DNA from: CAYFZR01 sp046760505 [NCBI: Candidatus Hydrothermarchaeota archaeon]
GTDB lineage: Archaea > CAYFZR01
DNA: 43,189 bases
Reading direction: 5' to 3'
Assembly: GCA_046760505.1 (NCBI GenBank)
Contig: JBHIEG010000016.1
Coordinates: 1-43,189 of the forward strand
Shown one piece after another: positions 17,158 to 25,741 of the stretch (its first letter is position 1; the number at the start of each line of letters is the position of its first letter). The notes beneath the pieces were generated by a model. The model ran no database searches, had not been told where the DNA came from, and saw nothing but the letters and a program-made list of their open reading frames with translations. The position numbers were made by a program, and so were the translations under genes.

Positions 17158-18381
17158 ATGATACTTGAGTGCATAAAGTGCAGAGCGAGATATCCAGCAG
17201 ATACGGTTATCTACACCTGTAACCGGTGCGGATCGTTGCTAGATGTGGTTTATGATTACAATACCCTTAAAAATGAGATCGACTGGGAGGATATAAGAGG
17301 CAGGGAGTTTAACCTCTGGAGATACCGGGAATTCATGCCAATAAAAGATTATAGTAAAATAATATCGTTAAAGGAGGGTGGAACACCATTATATTTCTGT
17401 GAAAAATTGAGCAGTGAATTGAATATTGAATTATACTTAAAACATGAGGGTACAAATCCGACCGGATCATTTAAAGATAGAGGAATGACTGTTGGGGTTT
17501 CAAAGGCTTTAGAATTGGGAGTAAATACGGTTGCATGTGCCAGCACTGGAAATACATCCGCTTCTCTAGCGGCTTATGCTGCCAAGGCAGGATTGAAATG
17601 TCTAGTGCTTCTTCCTGCGGGAAAAGTTGCCCTGGGAAAACTCGCCCAAGCGATTATGTACGGTGCAACCGTAATCGGGGTAAAGGGAAACTTTGACGAT
17701 GCACTTCATTTAATAAGGCAAGCATGTGAGAGCACGGGCATGTACCTTCTGAATTCAGTTAATCCCTTTCGATTGGAAGGACAAAAAAGTATTGCACTTG
17801 AAATAGCAGATGAATTTAATTTTGACCTTCCAGACTATGTTATTTTACCCGTAGGAAACGCCGGGAATATATCTGCGATATACAAAGGATTCAAGGAGCT
17901 TTACATGTTAGGTCTGACCGATGGAGTTCCTAGGATGATAGGAGTTCAGGCAGAGGGAGCGAGCCCTATAGTAGATGCCTTGAAAAGCAATTCAGGAACT
18001 GTAATACCCAGCAAAAATCCAGAAACAATAGCAACCGCAATTAGAATTGGAAATCCAGTAAACGCCCTGAAGGCAATCACCGCAATTACAGAAAGTAAAG
18101 GAGTTGCAGAGTCCGTAAGCGATGATGAAATAATTTCTGCACAAAAGGAGATAGCAAGTAAAGAAGGGATTTTATGCGAGCCTGCAAGTGCCGCTTCAAT
18201 TGCGGGATTGAAGAAACTCAGAGAGATGGGAGTTATCGAACGTGATAAAAAGGTGGTTGCAATACTGACCGGACACGGTCTGAAGGATCCTGAGACAATC
18301 ATGAAGTCTTGCGATGCTCCTGTTGAAGTTGAATTAGATATAAGGAAACTTATAGAAACAATTATGAAAATGAAAAATTAA
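17158..18381 (+). CDS. thrC: Threonine synthase
   Basis: This PLP enzyme turns O-phosphohomoserine into threonine and phosphate. The 407-residue protein opens with an archaeal-type zinc-ribbon (CIKCRARYPADTVIYTCNRCG). The PLP lysine is in GTNPTGSFKDRGM, the phosphate loop is GNAGNISAIYKGF, and CASTGNTSASLAAYAAKAG is the other conserved substrate/PLP segment. Length fits the archaeal family. A TTGGTG stretch lies about 12 nt before the ATG. It is followed 10 nt later by the thioredoxin-V4R gene, which may be co-transcribed though unrelated in function. Confidence 0.93.
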   Translation: MILECIKCRARYPADTVIYTCNRCGSLLDVVYDYNTLKNEIDWEDIRGREFNLWRYREFMPIKDYSKIISLKEGGTPLYFCEKLSSELNIELYLKHEGTNPTGSFKDRGMTVGVSKALELGVNTVACASTGNTSASLAAYAAKAGLKCLVLLPAGKVALGKLAQAIMYGATVIGVKGNFDDALHLIRQACESTGMYLLNSVNPFRLEGQKSIALEIADEFNFDLPDYVILPVGNAGNISAIYKGFKELYMLGLTDGVPRMIGVQAEGASPIVDALKSNSGTVIPSKNPETIATAIRIGNPVNALKAITAITESKGVAESVSDDEIISAQKEIASKEGILCEPASAASIAGLKKLREMGVIERDKKVVAILTGHGLKDPETIMKSCDAPVEVELDIRKLIETIMKMKN

Positions 18382-18391
18382 AGGTATTGAA

Positions 18392-19249
18392 GTGAAAGAA
18401 ATGTACAGCGTTAAGGCTCTGATATTTACTTCTCCTACCTGTCTATACTGCGATTTACTTGCCTCAAAATTGATAGAAATTGCAGATAACGCTAAAATAC
18501 CCCTGAAAGTTTACACAGTAGATGTTGAAGAGACTCCAGAAGCAGTCAAGAGATACGACATCAAAACGCTCCCCACTACGTATATAGGTGAAGAGAGATT
18601 TGAAGGATTAAGAGATGATGAAGAAATCCATGAGATCTTGTACACGTCTTTTACCCTACAGCAAGGATCTCCCCTAGACTATGACGAATTTTTAATCTCG
18701 GTATCAAAGCCATACAAATTTTACTGGCACGAAGTAGCGAGTATAATTCAAGAAACCATAAGAAAGGACTTAAAGATGAATATACAGGGTCTTGAAACGA
18801 GAGAAATTGGCGACAAAGTAACTTCGCATCTTTTCAATATTCTGGCACTTTCTATGATCCAATCGATTAATGAGAAGGATGCTGAAAAAGTTTTGAGGAA
18901 ATCCGCAAGTTTTTTAGGCTCTGTTGTTAAGGAGATGCTCGAGGAAGAGGCTACCGAGGCAGTCTTTCAGAAATTGATCGAGATTTCTGGAAAATTGGGT
19001 TTGGGGATATTTGAGTTGGTGAGTCATAATGAGAATATGTTGGTTTTCCGGATTCATGATTGCTTTCTCTGTACAGAATTCAAGATATACGGACATAAAT
19101 TTGAGTCTCCCTACTGCATTTGGATGGGTCAGTATCTAATGACATCAATTTCCGCCAGATTTAAGATTTCAAGATTCAGAGAAACTAAATGTATGGCCAT
19201 GGGAGATCCCTATTGTGAATTTGAATTTTATGCCAGAAAGGAGAGATAG
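18392..19249 (+). CDS. Thioredoxin-fold domain fused to a V4R sensor domain
   Basis: The 285-residue protein has an N-terminal thioredoxin/glutaredoxin domain (about 1-88) with the redox site TSPTCLYCDLLA (CLYC) and cis-proline loop LPTTYIG. The C-terminal 190 residues resemble the V4R (4-vinyl reductase) small-molecule-binding domain, ending in the usual Cys-rich tail ETKCMAMGDPYCEFEF, with further Cys in HDCFLCTEF and SPYCIW. V4R domains bind hydrocarbons or tetrapyrrole precursors in known cases. The KaiC-like ATPase follows after 2 nt. The pair looks like a redox/ligand sensor feeding an ATPase switch. Start is GTG 18392 behind AAAGGT, or ATG 18401. Confidence 0.78.
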   Translation: MKEMYSVKALIFTSPTCLYCDLLASKLIEIADNAKIPLKVYTVDVEETPEAVKRYDIKTLPTTYIGEERFEGLRDDEEIHEILYTSFTLQQGSPLDYDEFLISVSKPYKFYWHEVASIIQETIRKDLKMNIQGLETREIGDKVTSHLFNILALSMIQSINEKDAEKVLRKSASFLGSVVKEMLEEEATEAVFQKLIEISGKLGLGIFELVSHNENMLVFRIHDCFLCTEFKIYGHKFESPYCIWMGQYLMTSISARFKISRFRETKCMAMGDPYCEFEFYARKER

Positions 19250-19251
19250 AA

Positions 19252-20727
19252 ATGGAAAGTAAAGATACGGCACATACTTCTGAGGAAAAACTGGAGAGGG
19301 TATCAACCGGCATACCGGGTTTAGACCAATCGATAGGTGGTGGCATTCCTCTCGGATTTATAACCATGGTCTCTGGAGAGCCCGGTACCGGAAAAACTAC
19401 TTTTGCCCTTCAATATGCTTTTCATCAGGCAAAAAAAGGAGAAAAGGTGCTCTACATAACTACTTCTGAATCAATCTCAAAATTGAGGAGACTTGCCAAG
19501 AGATTTGATTTTTACGATCCGAAACTTCTCAGAGAAAAAAAGATCATCTTTCACGATTACTCGATTTCGGAATACGTGGACGAACTAAGCAAGGTGGATG
19601 CCGCATCGTTCTTCAAGAATTTGGGCAAGACGATCAAAAGGGAGGGAATAAAACACCTGATCATTGATCCGGTAACCATACTGGGTCTGGTTTATGAAAG
19701 AGAAATCGATTTTAGAAGGAATATATTGCTGATAGAACCTATTATAGGTCAAATAGGATGTACCACCCTACTAACAGCAGAGATTCCAAAGGGAACTGAC
19801 CTTTATAGTAAGTACGGTATAAAAGAATATATTGTAGACGAAGTTTTAATTTTAAGAAAGGAACTGCTGGATGGGAGAATAGTAAGGCACATACAGCTTG
19901 AAAAGATGAGAGGAACAGAGATCAAGCAGCCAAGTTATCCTTACACTCTAAAGGACGGTTTCAGGTGTTTTGAACCATTTAAATACAGTCCTCCCGAGCA
20001 TCGCAGAGAGTGGGAGCCGGTACCGGATACGGAAAAACATTTCTCCACCGGAAGCGAGGACCTAGATAAAGTTCTTGGAGGCGGATACAGGCGAGGAGGA
20101 TTCGTTCTAATAGATGTGGGAGAAAACGTTCCTCCCGCAGGTTACAGGCTTTTTAACTATCTTCCACTGCTGAACTTTATCACCCAGGACAGGGGTGCAG
20201 CAATAATTACCGTAGGGGGCGCTGATGCAGAAGAAGTTAGGAAAAGGGCATCGATGTTCGTTAGCAGCGAGAGGTTTGACAAATATGTGAGAATAATTGA
20301 AAGAAAGATGCCTGATAAAGATCAAAATAAACCCTATATCGTGACCATAGACGGAGAATCCTTGGAAGAAGACAAGAAAAAGTGGTTAGAAGTTCAGTCT
20401 GAGCTCAGAGAGATGACAAAAGCACCTTTATATCTGCACTTTGGGTATGATGTGCTTGAATACCGCTACTGGGAGCAAGCCCTAGTGGAATTTACTAGCC
20501 AAATAGTCTCATTAGTTAAGGGACACGGGGACTTGGGCATTGCAGTCACTAAACCAGGTCTGGCATCAACACAAGAACTAGCAAACATGGCTACCATGCA
20601 CATCAAAATCATAGAAATAGACGGAAGCATTGCTTTTTACGGCATTCAGCCAAGAACAGGAGTATATCACATCAACATCGATGTATCGAGGGGCTTTCCT
20701 AAACTAAAACTTACGCCGATTGTCTGA
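19252..20727 (+). CDS. KaiC-like tandem RecA-fold ATPase with degenerate second domain
   Basis: The 491-residue protein has two KaiC/RecA domains. Domain 1 (about 8-245) has an intact Walker A SGEPGTGKTTFA and a Walker B-like strand HLIIDPVTIL, and begins RVSTGIPGLDQSIGGGIPLG. Domain 2 (about 262-490) begins FSTGSEDLDKVLGGGYRRGG, but its P-loop reads DVGENVPPAGYRLF and lacks the GKT/GKS triad, so it cannot bind ATP normally. Archaeal KaiC-like proteins act in signalling and motility control rather than as clocks in most cases. The ribosome site AAGGAGAG overlaps the V4R gene's end, so both are translated together. Confidence 0.85.
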   Translation: MESKDTAHTSEEKLERVSTGIPGLDQSIGGGIPLGFITMVSGEPGTGKTTFALQYAFHQAKKGEKVLYITTSESISKLRRLAKRFDFYDPKLLREKKIIFHDYSISEYVDELSKVDAASFFKNLGKTIKREGIKHLIIDPVTILGLVYEREIDFRRNILLIEPIIGQIGCTTLLTAEIPKGTDLYSKYGIKEYIVDEVLILRKELLDGRIVRHIQLEKMRGTEIKQPSYPYTLKDGFRCFEPFKYSPPEHRREWEPVPDTEKHFSTGSEDLDKVLGGGYRRGGFVLIDVGENVPPAGYRLFNYLPLLNFITQDRGAAIITVGGADAEEVRKRASMFVSSERFDKYVRIIERKMPDKDQNKPYIVTIDGESLEEDKKKWLEVQSELREMTKAPLYLHFGYDVLEYRYWEQALVEFTSQIVSLVKGHGDLGIAVTKPGLASTQELANMATMHIKIIEIDGSIAFYGIQPRTGVYHINIDVSRGFPKLKLTPIV

Positions 20728-20765
20728 CCAAAGATTTTTAATTGCTTTATAAAATATTCTCAAAC

Positions 20766-21701
20766 ATGCTTGCAATTCAAACAGAAGGTCTATACAAGGA
20801 ATTTGTCACCGGATTTCTCTCCAAAGACAGAAAAATAGCGATTAGGGATATATCACTGGAAATTGATGGAGATGAAATATTTGGCATTTTGGGTCCGAAT
20901 GGAGCAGGAAAAACAACCTTCATATCCATAATCTCCACGATACTTACACCAGATCGCGGATATGCAAAGGTGTATGGAATAGACGTTGTAAAAGACGCAA
21001 AAAAGGTTAGATCCATCATAAACATGTCCAGCGGATACCCGAATTTTCCTTGGGCCCTTACCGTATACGAAAATCTCAGGTATTTCGCTATGTTATACGG
21101 GCTACACGGTAGCGAGGGAAGGAGGAGAATAGAAGAATGCATAAAACTCTTGGAATTGGAAGATTCAAGAGATGTGAGATTTGATAGACTTTCTACAGGC
21201 ATGAAACAGCGTCTTTCAATAGCCAAATCGCTGTTGAACAATCCTAAACTGCTTTTACTCGACGAACCCACCCTAGGACTTGATCCAGATATAGCAATTA
21301 AAACCAGAAAAATGATCAAAAAAATTCACGAAGATGGAGTATCGATACTGCTTGCCACGCACAACATGAAAGAAGCAGAGGAATTGTGTAGGGAGATAGT
21401 ATTCATAAAAAATGGTACCATCAGGGCAATGGGTTCACCAAAAGAACTAAAAAAAATGATCAAAACCGGAGACCAAATAACCATTAAGTTTGATGGACCT
21501 TTCGATCCGAAGATTTTTCAGGAAATAGTGGGCATATACCATATCAGTCATTCGAAGAAATCACTGAAACTTGTCGTTGATGATGTTGAGACTGTTTTAA
21601 ATCAGATAATTTCCAAGTTAATTGAAAAAAACATTAAAATCAAGGATTTAAAGATTTCTGAACCAGATCTGGAGGATGTTTTTGTTGGACTACTTGAATA
21701 G
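20766..21701 (+). CDS. ABC transporter ATP-binding protein
   Basis: The 311-residue protein is the ATPase of an ABC-2-type exporter. Walker A is GPNGAGKTTF, the ABC signature is LSTGMKQRLSIAKSLL, Walker B is LLLLDEPTLGLD and the switch His is in LLATHNMKEAEE. A C-terminal 80-residue extension (about 230-311) resembles those of drug, lipid or polysaccharide exporters of the CcmA/NatA type. The frame is open from TTG 20742, but ATG 20766 suits the family (MLAIQTEGLYKEF). The permease gene overlaps its 3' end. Substrate unknown. Confidence 0.92.
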   Translation: MLAIQTEGLYKEFVTGFLSKDRKIAIRDISLEIDGDEIFGILGPNGAGKTTFISIISTILTPDRGYAKVYGIDVVKDAKKVRSIINMSSGYPNFPWALTVYENLRYFAMLYGLHGSEGRRRIEECIKLLELEDSRDVRFDRLSTGMKQRLSIAKSLLNNPKLLLLDEPTLGLDPDIAIKTRKMIKKIHEDGVSILLATHNMKEAEELCREIVFIKNGTIRAMGSPKELKKMIKTGDQITIKFDGPFDPKIFQEIVGIYHISHSKKSLKLVVDDVETVLNQIISKLIEKNIKIKDLKISEPDLEDVFVGLLE

Positions 21702-22482
21702 ATCTTTCACCCATTTCAACGCATTTCTGTACAAGAACTGGATTATGGCGAGAAGGAACTTTTTTACGATATTTGAAATGATGTTCTGGCCTTTCTATGC
21801 CCTGATATCTATAGGTTTAATGACGCTTTTCCTGGAGTTGTCCCCGGAGAAAGTTGCATTTGTATTGATAGGAACCATTGCGCTGAGTACAATTCAAATC
21901 TGTCAGATAGATATAGCATACGTTTTATTGCTAGACGTATGGAGTAAGAGCATAAAACAAACCCTGTTAGCACCTGTAGATGCTTTACATCTTTCCCTTG
22001 GCGGCTGGTTTGTCGGCGTCATTCGCGGATTATTGGTTTTTGTTTTTTTGAGCCTTTTCAGTTACTTTGCCTTTGGATTCGACTTTTTGAGACCGGGAAT
22101 ATTAAGATTGACCATATTTCTTTTTGGTTTATTCATTATGGGTGCTATTGTTGGCAATATTGTTTGCATACTCCTTCTCTTGTTTGGACAGCGTGCAGAA
22201 GTAGCGGCATGGTCCTTGGCTGGTTTGTTCATGCTAATATGCGGGATATATTATCCGTCTTCCATCCTTCCTGCTCCATTGTTCTACCTCTCCCAACTTA
22301 TTCCTCTTACTTATTTTCTCGACTATTTTAGGGTTTTTTATGGAATTGGAAAAGTTATTCCCTTTCATATCCTAAAAGGCTATTTTTTACTCGTGGTATA
22401 TTTTGCCGGGAGCATCCTGGGGTATGAACTTTGCTTGAGAAAGGCAAAAAGGTCAGGCATGCTTCTGAGATTGTCGGAGTGA
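21682..22482 (+). CDS. ABC-2 type transporter permease
   Basis: The product (266 residues) has six hydrophobic segments and the ABC-2 permease pattern, including the conserved late loop GIYYPSSILPAPLFYLSQLIPLTYFLDYFR. It pairs with the overlapping ATPase to export an unknown compound. The upstream gene ends with GGAGG immediately before an ATG at 21676. That site is too close to serve the ATG but is spaced 6 nt from the in-frame TTG at 21682, so I chose TTG. Overlap with the ATPase gene (20 nt) suggests translational coupling and equal expression. Confidence 0.88.
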   Translation: MLDYLNRSFTHFNAFLYKNWIMARRNFFTIFEMMFWPFYALISIGLMTLFLELSPEKVAFVLIGTIALSTIQICQIDIAYVLLLDVWSKSIKQTLLAPVDALHLSLGGWFVGVIRGLLVFVFLSLFSYFAFGFDFLRPGILRLTIFLFGLFIMGAIVGNIVCILLLLFGQRAEVAAWSLAGLFMLICGIYYPSSILPAPLFYLSQLIPLTYFLDYFRVFYGIGKVIPFHILKGYFLLVVYFAGSILGYELCLRKAKRSGMLLRLSE

Positions 22483-22595
22483 TTGAAATACGAAATTTTT
22501 CTCAAGCGATATTTCGAAATGCGAATCCAACCAATTCTCTCTTATATAATATAAGACGAATAATTAATGAACAAGCAAAGTGTGAGAGGGATGGG

Positions 22596-22925
22596 ATGAT
22601 CGAACTCTCAGATATACTTATAGCATCCAGATTTTCAGGCCTGCTGAAGGTTGTAAACAGCAAAGAAGTGGGCTATCTCGTAATAAGGGGAGACAAGGTG
22701 AAAGCAGCCTATGCCATTCTAGGAGGCGAACTTCACCTTGGCTACGATGCAATCGATATCATCATTTCAATGCTTAAGTGCGATGATGCTAAACTATCGC
22801 TCACACCTCTATCATGCGAAGAGGTGGGCAGATTTGAAGATATGTTCAAAGAAGGATCTTACGACCTGAACATCGAGGAAATTGCGAGCTGGAGAGAGGA
22901 ATTCTTTTCGAAAATAGGCATATAG
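22596..22925 (+). CDS. Small DUF4388/PATAN-like domain protein
   Basis: The 109-residue product resembles one PATAN/DUF4388-type module. It has an N-terminal helix (MIELSDILIASRFSG), then strands LLKVVNSKEVGYLVIRGDKVKAAYAILGG, then a helix and a final strand AKLSLTPLS. Such modules occur in bacterial and archaeal signalling proteins with unclear ligands. A frame open from 22431 runs back into the permease gene, but a TATA-like sequence (TTATATAATATAAG, about 22541-22554) and GAGGGATGGG before ATG 22596 make the short form likely. It is convergent with the deviant CooS gene. Confidence 0.55.
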   Translation: MIELSDILIASRFSGLLKVVNSKEVGYLVIRGDKVKAAYAILGGELHLGYDAIDIIISMLKCDDAKLSLTPLSCEEVGRFEDMFKEGSYDLNIEEIASWREEFFSKIGI

Positions 22926-22934
22926 TCTTCATCT

Positions 22935-24836
22935 CTACATTCCTAGTTTTTTTCGATTTTTCTCTATATAGCTTAAAATTGCGTCCACCGCTTTAATAGG
23001 ATCTTTTTCAACATTTAAAATTCCACCCGTTAACTCTTTACATTCTTCTGAAAGCAATTTAACAAGATTAGGTGCTCCTGTGACGGTTGGAACAGGATTG
23101 ACATATGTATAGAGACCTAATGCCAAAGCAAATACAGCATCAATGGTGGCTTTTTGCTCCATGTACTCTGGGGCTACCGCGGCTACTGGAAGATCTGGAA
23201 TAGGGACTTCCAGTGCTTTCGATAAAGCGAACAATAAGTCTGCAAGTCTTCCAGTATCAGTACAGGTACCATAGCTGAGAACTGGTGGAATTTTTAGGTT
23301 TTCACAGATTTCTTTAAGACCTTCGCCCGCTAATTCTTTAGCCTCTGGACTACACAGGCCTGCGACTTGCATTGCTCCATTCCCACATCCAAGCGAAAGA
23401 ACAAGAACATCTCGTTTGATAAGTTCCTTTGCCATTCTAATCGTATGCACGTCCTGACCTGAGTCTCTTAGAGTAGAGCATGAAACAAGACCTACAACTC
23501 CTTTTATTTTACCGTCTCTTATTGCATTTAAGAGAGGATCTATCGAGCCGCCTAGAACTTTTAGTATACTCTCTGTGGAGAATCCAACCAGTGCCTCTCT
23601 CTTCGGCAACTTGGTAACAGCCTTAACCGATTTTCTTCGCTCTTTGAAATTATCTATTGCCATGTTCAGAAGTTTTGAAGCCTGTTCCTCTGCTTTTTCA
23701 GGCTCATAATCAACTCTTTCTTCAATACCCTCAAATGAAACCAGTTCGCTTACTGGGAGGAGTTTAAACTTGTATCTCTCTGCATACAAAGGATCGATTT
23801 GCATTGAACAGTTCATATCGCATGCGAAAAGATCAACGCATCCGCTTGCCAGAACCGCTTCCTGAGCGATCCAGTTTCCCGTGAAACCATAGAATACATC
23901 ATCCATTTCCCACCTTTGGATCATTTCCTGACCTGTCTCTATGTTTGCAACAATTCTCAGACCTTTGGCTCCAGCAGCCTTTGCTATTTCCTGCCATTCT
24001 TTTCTTCTGGCTAGTTTTACCATTGCAAAGCCCAGAAAAGGTTCATGACCGTTTGGAAGTACGTTTACATATTCTGGATCAAGAACTCCCAAGTCAACAC
24101 GCATTGAATGGGGTCTCGGTATTCCAAAAAGAATATCTTGACAGTATTCATTGACTATCTGACTCTGATAAGCCATTGCTATGCCAAGGCGCATAGCCTT
24201 CAATGCCAAACTCATGTAGTTACCATCCACATTTGTAAGGCAAGAACTTGCTGAAAGAAGTATCTCGCCATAAATCCCTCCAGGGAAAATATTCAGTTTT
24301 TTCCAAACCTCTTTGCGTTCTTTTGGTGCTAATGCCTCTACAATAAGGCTTGGCTCATAGTATTTTCGGTTAAAATCTGATTCCACAAAATCACAAAGGC
24401 GAATGGCGATTTCCTTCACTGATCCAGATGTGTCTATACCCAGGCGCGCTGCGAAATCCTTCAGTTTATCATATTCTTTAATCTCGAAAGGTGTTTTACC
24501 CTTTGCAGTAGCTCGAAGGGTTCTTATGGTCTGATCTGTGTGGTAGAGATAGGTCGATGCGCCCATTATATTTCTTAGAAGCATCATTCTCATTGCCATG
24601 CCATCCGCGTTAATACCGCACACCCCTTTCTTGTCTTTATTAGCATCTGCACGGCATGGACCGTTGGAGCATAGGTCGCATCTCACTCCAGCCATGCAGA
24701 AAGGACATCTCCTATCAGGATCTCCTCCTAGACCTTGGGCTTCATACCGATCCCAGATATTGTCCATTTTGTCTTCTTTAATACGCTCATACACTCTTAG
24801 AACAGATTCATGGTAAGAAATTCTATCCTTTTCCAT
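22935..24836 (-). CDS. Deviant CooS-family protein lacking a C-cluster cysteine
   Basis: The 633-residue protein has the full CooS scaffold, normally a Ni-Fe CO dehydrogenase. Cluster B/D cysteines are C44, C47, C53, C56, C61 and C73, giving CxxC rather than the CX7CC start seen in the other CooS here. Of the C-cluster residues, His264, C343, C453, C484, C525 and Lys562 are present. The GICCTGNE motif carrying the iron-binding Cys (Cys295 in Carboxydothermus CooS-II) reads ANIETGQE here, with Ile299-Glu300 at the Cys pair. A CooS paralogue from Carboxydothermus that also lacks a canonical cysteine has an Fe-S-oxo hybrid cluster and no CO activity, so this may not be a CODH. No cooF or nickel-insertion gene is adjacent. 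Confidence 0.88.
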   Translation of the reverse strand: MEKDRISYHESVLRVYERIKEDKMDNIWDRYEAQGLGGDPDRRCPFCMAGVRCDLCSNGPCRADANKDKKGVCGINADGMAMRMMLLRNIMGASTYLYHTDQTIRTLRATAKGKTPFEIKEYDKLKDFAARLGIDTSGSVKEIAIRLCDFVESDFNRKYYEPSLIVEALAPKERKEVWKKLNIFPGGIYGEILLSASSCLTNVDGNYMSLALKAMRLGIAMAYQSQIVNEYCQDILFGIPRPHSMRVDLGVLDPEYVNVLPNGHEPFLGFAMVKLARRKEWQEIAKAAGAKGLRIVANIETGQEMIQRWEMDDVFYGFTGNWIAQEAVLASGCVDLFACDMNCSMQIDPLYAERYKFKLLPVSELVSFEGIEERVDYEPEKAEEQASKLLNMAIDNFKERRKSVKAVTKLPKREALVGFSTESILKVLGGSIDPLLNAIRDGKIKGVVGLVSCSTLRDSGQDVHTIRMAKELIKRDVLVLSLGCGNGAMQVAGLCSPEAKELAGEGLKEICENLKIPPVLSYGTCTDTGRLADLLFALSKALEVPIPDLPVAAVAPEYMEQKATIDAVFALALGLYTYVNPVPTVTGAPNLVKLLSEECKELTGGILNVEKDPIKAVDAILSYIEKNRKKLGM

Positions 24837-24959
24837 ATTTTAAACCCCCAGTCAATATTTCACAGTTTTGATAACTGCAGACTTAATTATTTCACTAAGG
24901 AAAAAATTGTCACAAACACAGATTAATACTTTCATTTGTTAATTACGGCTTTGGTGTCT

Positions 24960-25111
24960 ATGATGTCAAATATAACTTCGGTCGAAGAAGTTAGAGGGCA
25001 ATTTTCCATAACAATACCAAAGGCTATAGCTCTTGCATTGGATATTAAAAAAGGTTCTAAACTTGAAGGGAGTTAATACATGGAGAATTAGTAGTTAGGC
25101 TTTCTAAATAG
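24960..25111 (+). pseudogene. Frameshifted AbrB/SpoVT-domain antitoxin-like gene
   Basis: From ATG 24960/24963 the frame reads an AbrB-type N-terminus (EVRGQFSITIPKAIALALDIKKGSKL), then hits a stop at 25074-25076. The missing last strand continues in another frame at 25079-25111 (HGELVVRLSK, then TAG), exactly as in intact AbrB domains (...G-x-L-V-V-R). One indel near 25060-25072 explains this. No toxin gene is adjacent. It could be real decay or a sequencing error. Confidence 0.65.
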
Positions 25112-25177
25112 CCTCTTTGGAACACAAACTTTTGAAATTGACTACCAATTCAAAAAAATAAAATGAGTTAATTAATA

Positions 25178-25560
25178 CTAACATCGGATAATTGGCTCGA
25201 TCACAAAGTCCATTCTTAAAGCGCACCTTTCTCCCGATCTTATAGGTCTCTTAAATTCTATTCTTATTAAAGCATAGTCATCATAATTTTTAACCAATTT
25301 AATATCTACTTCATCTCCACAAGGGATGTATATATTTGTATAATCATCAAAAGAAGCATATTTACCTCGAATGTCATAATCAGCTCCTTCATATCCAAGA
25401 TTACTTCTGTTCTCTCTATCAAGAAAAGAATGATTATAAAAAACAAATTTTTCATGTTTAGTTTCTATATATCCATCTTTAAGAAAATATAAATCTTCAC
25501 CACAATGATTATATCAAACATTTTATTAGCGTCTTCTGCAATAAAAGCAAGAGTCGCCAA
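25178..25560 (-). pseudogene. Frameshifted small gene of unknown function
   Basis: Two overlapping minus-strand frames join into one plausible protein of about 127 residues. A start at TTG 25560, behind GAGGGG, gives MATLAFIAEDANKMFDII. After a frame change within 25502-25515 the sequence continues as YNHCGEDLYFLKDGYIETK and runs about 110 codons to TAG at 25178. The longer part is Asp/Tyr-rich with alternating strands (KYASFDDYTNIYIPCGDE) and ends EPIIRC. I do not recognise the family. The DNA is noticeably more AT-rich than its neighbours, which suggests transfer or decay. Confidence 0.45.
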
Positions 25561-25741
25561 TTTATTACCCCTCAAATTTCTCAGATTCTTAGATATTTAC
25601 TTTTTCTATATGAAAGTGCATCCAATAAAGCCCATTATGCCATAAGAATTAATGATGCTGGGCTTAACTTAAACTAGCTAAGAATTAAAATACAAAAATG
25701 AGTTAAAAATAAAGATAATTAAAAAATTGATGAAAAAATAC

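Larger units (their letters stand above)
24837..25741. other. AT-rich 905-bp gap between the deviant CooS and the HdrD-like gene
   Basis: Apart from the two decayed small genes at 24960-25111 and 25178-25560, I see no intact gene. The right edge next to CooS should hold its promoter, but no strong TATA box with good spacing was found. The stretch 25561-25741 holds nothing recognisable and is where transcription of the HdrD-like operon should end. Confidence 0.6.

Noticed and set aside
22431-22595. N-terminal extension of the DUF4388-like protein
   Set aside because: It overlaps the permease gene and contains the TATA-like promoter of the shorter frame.
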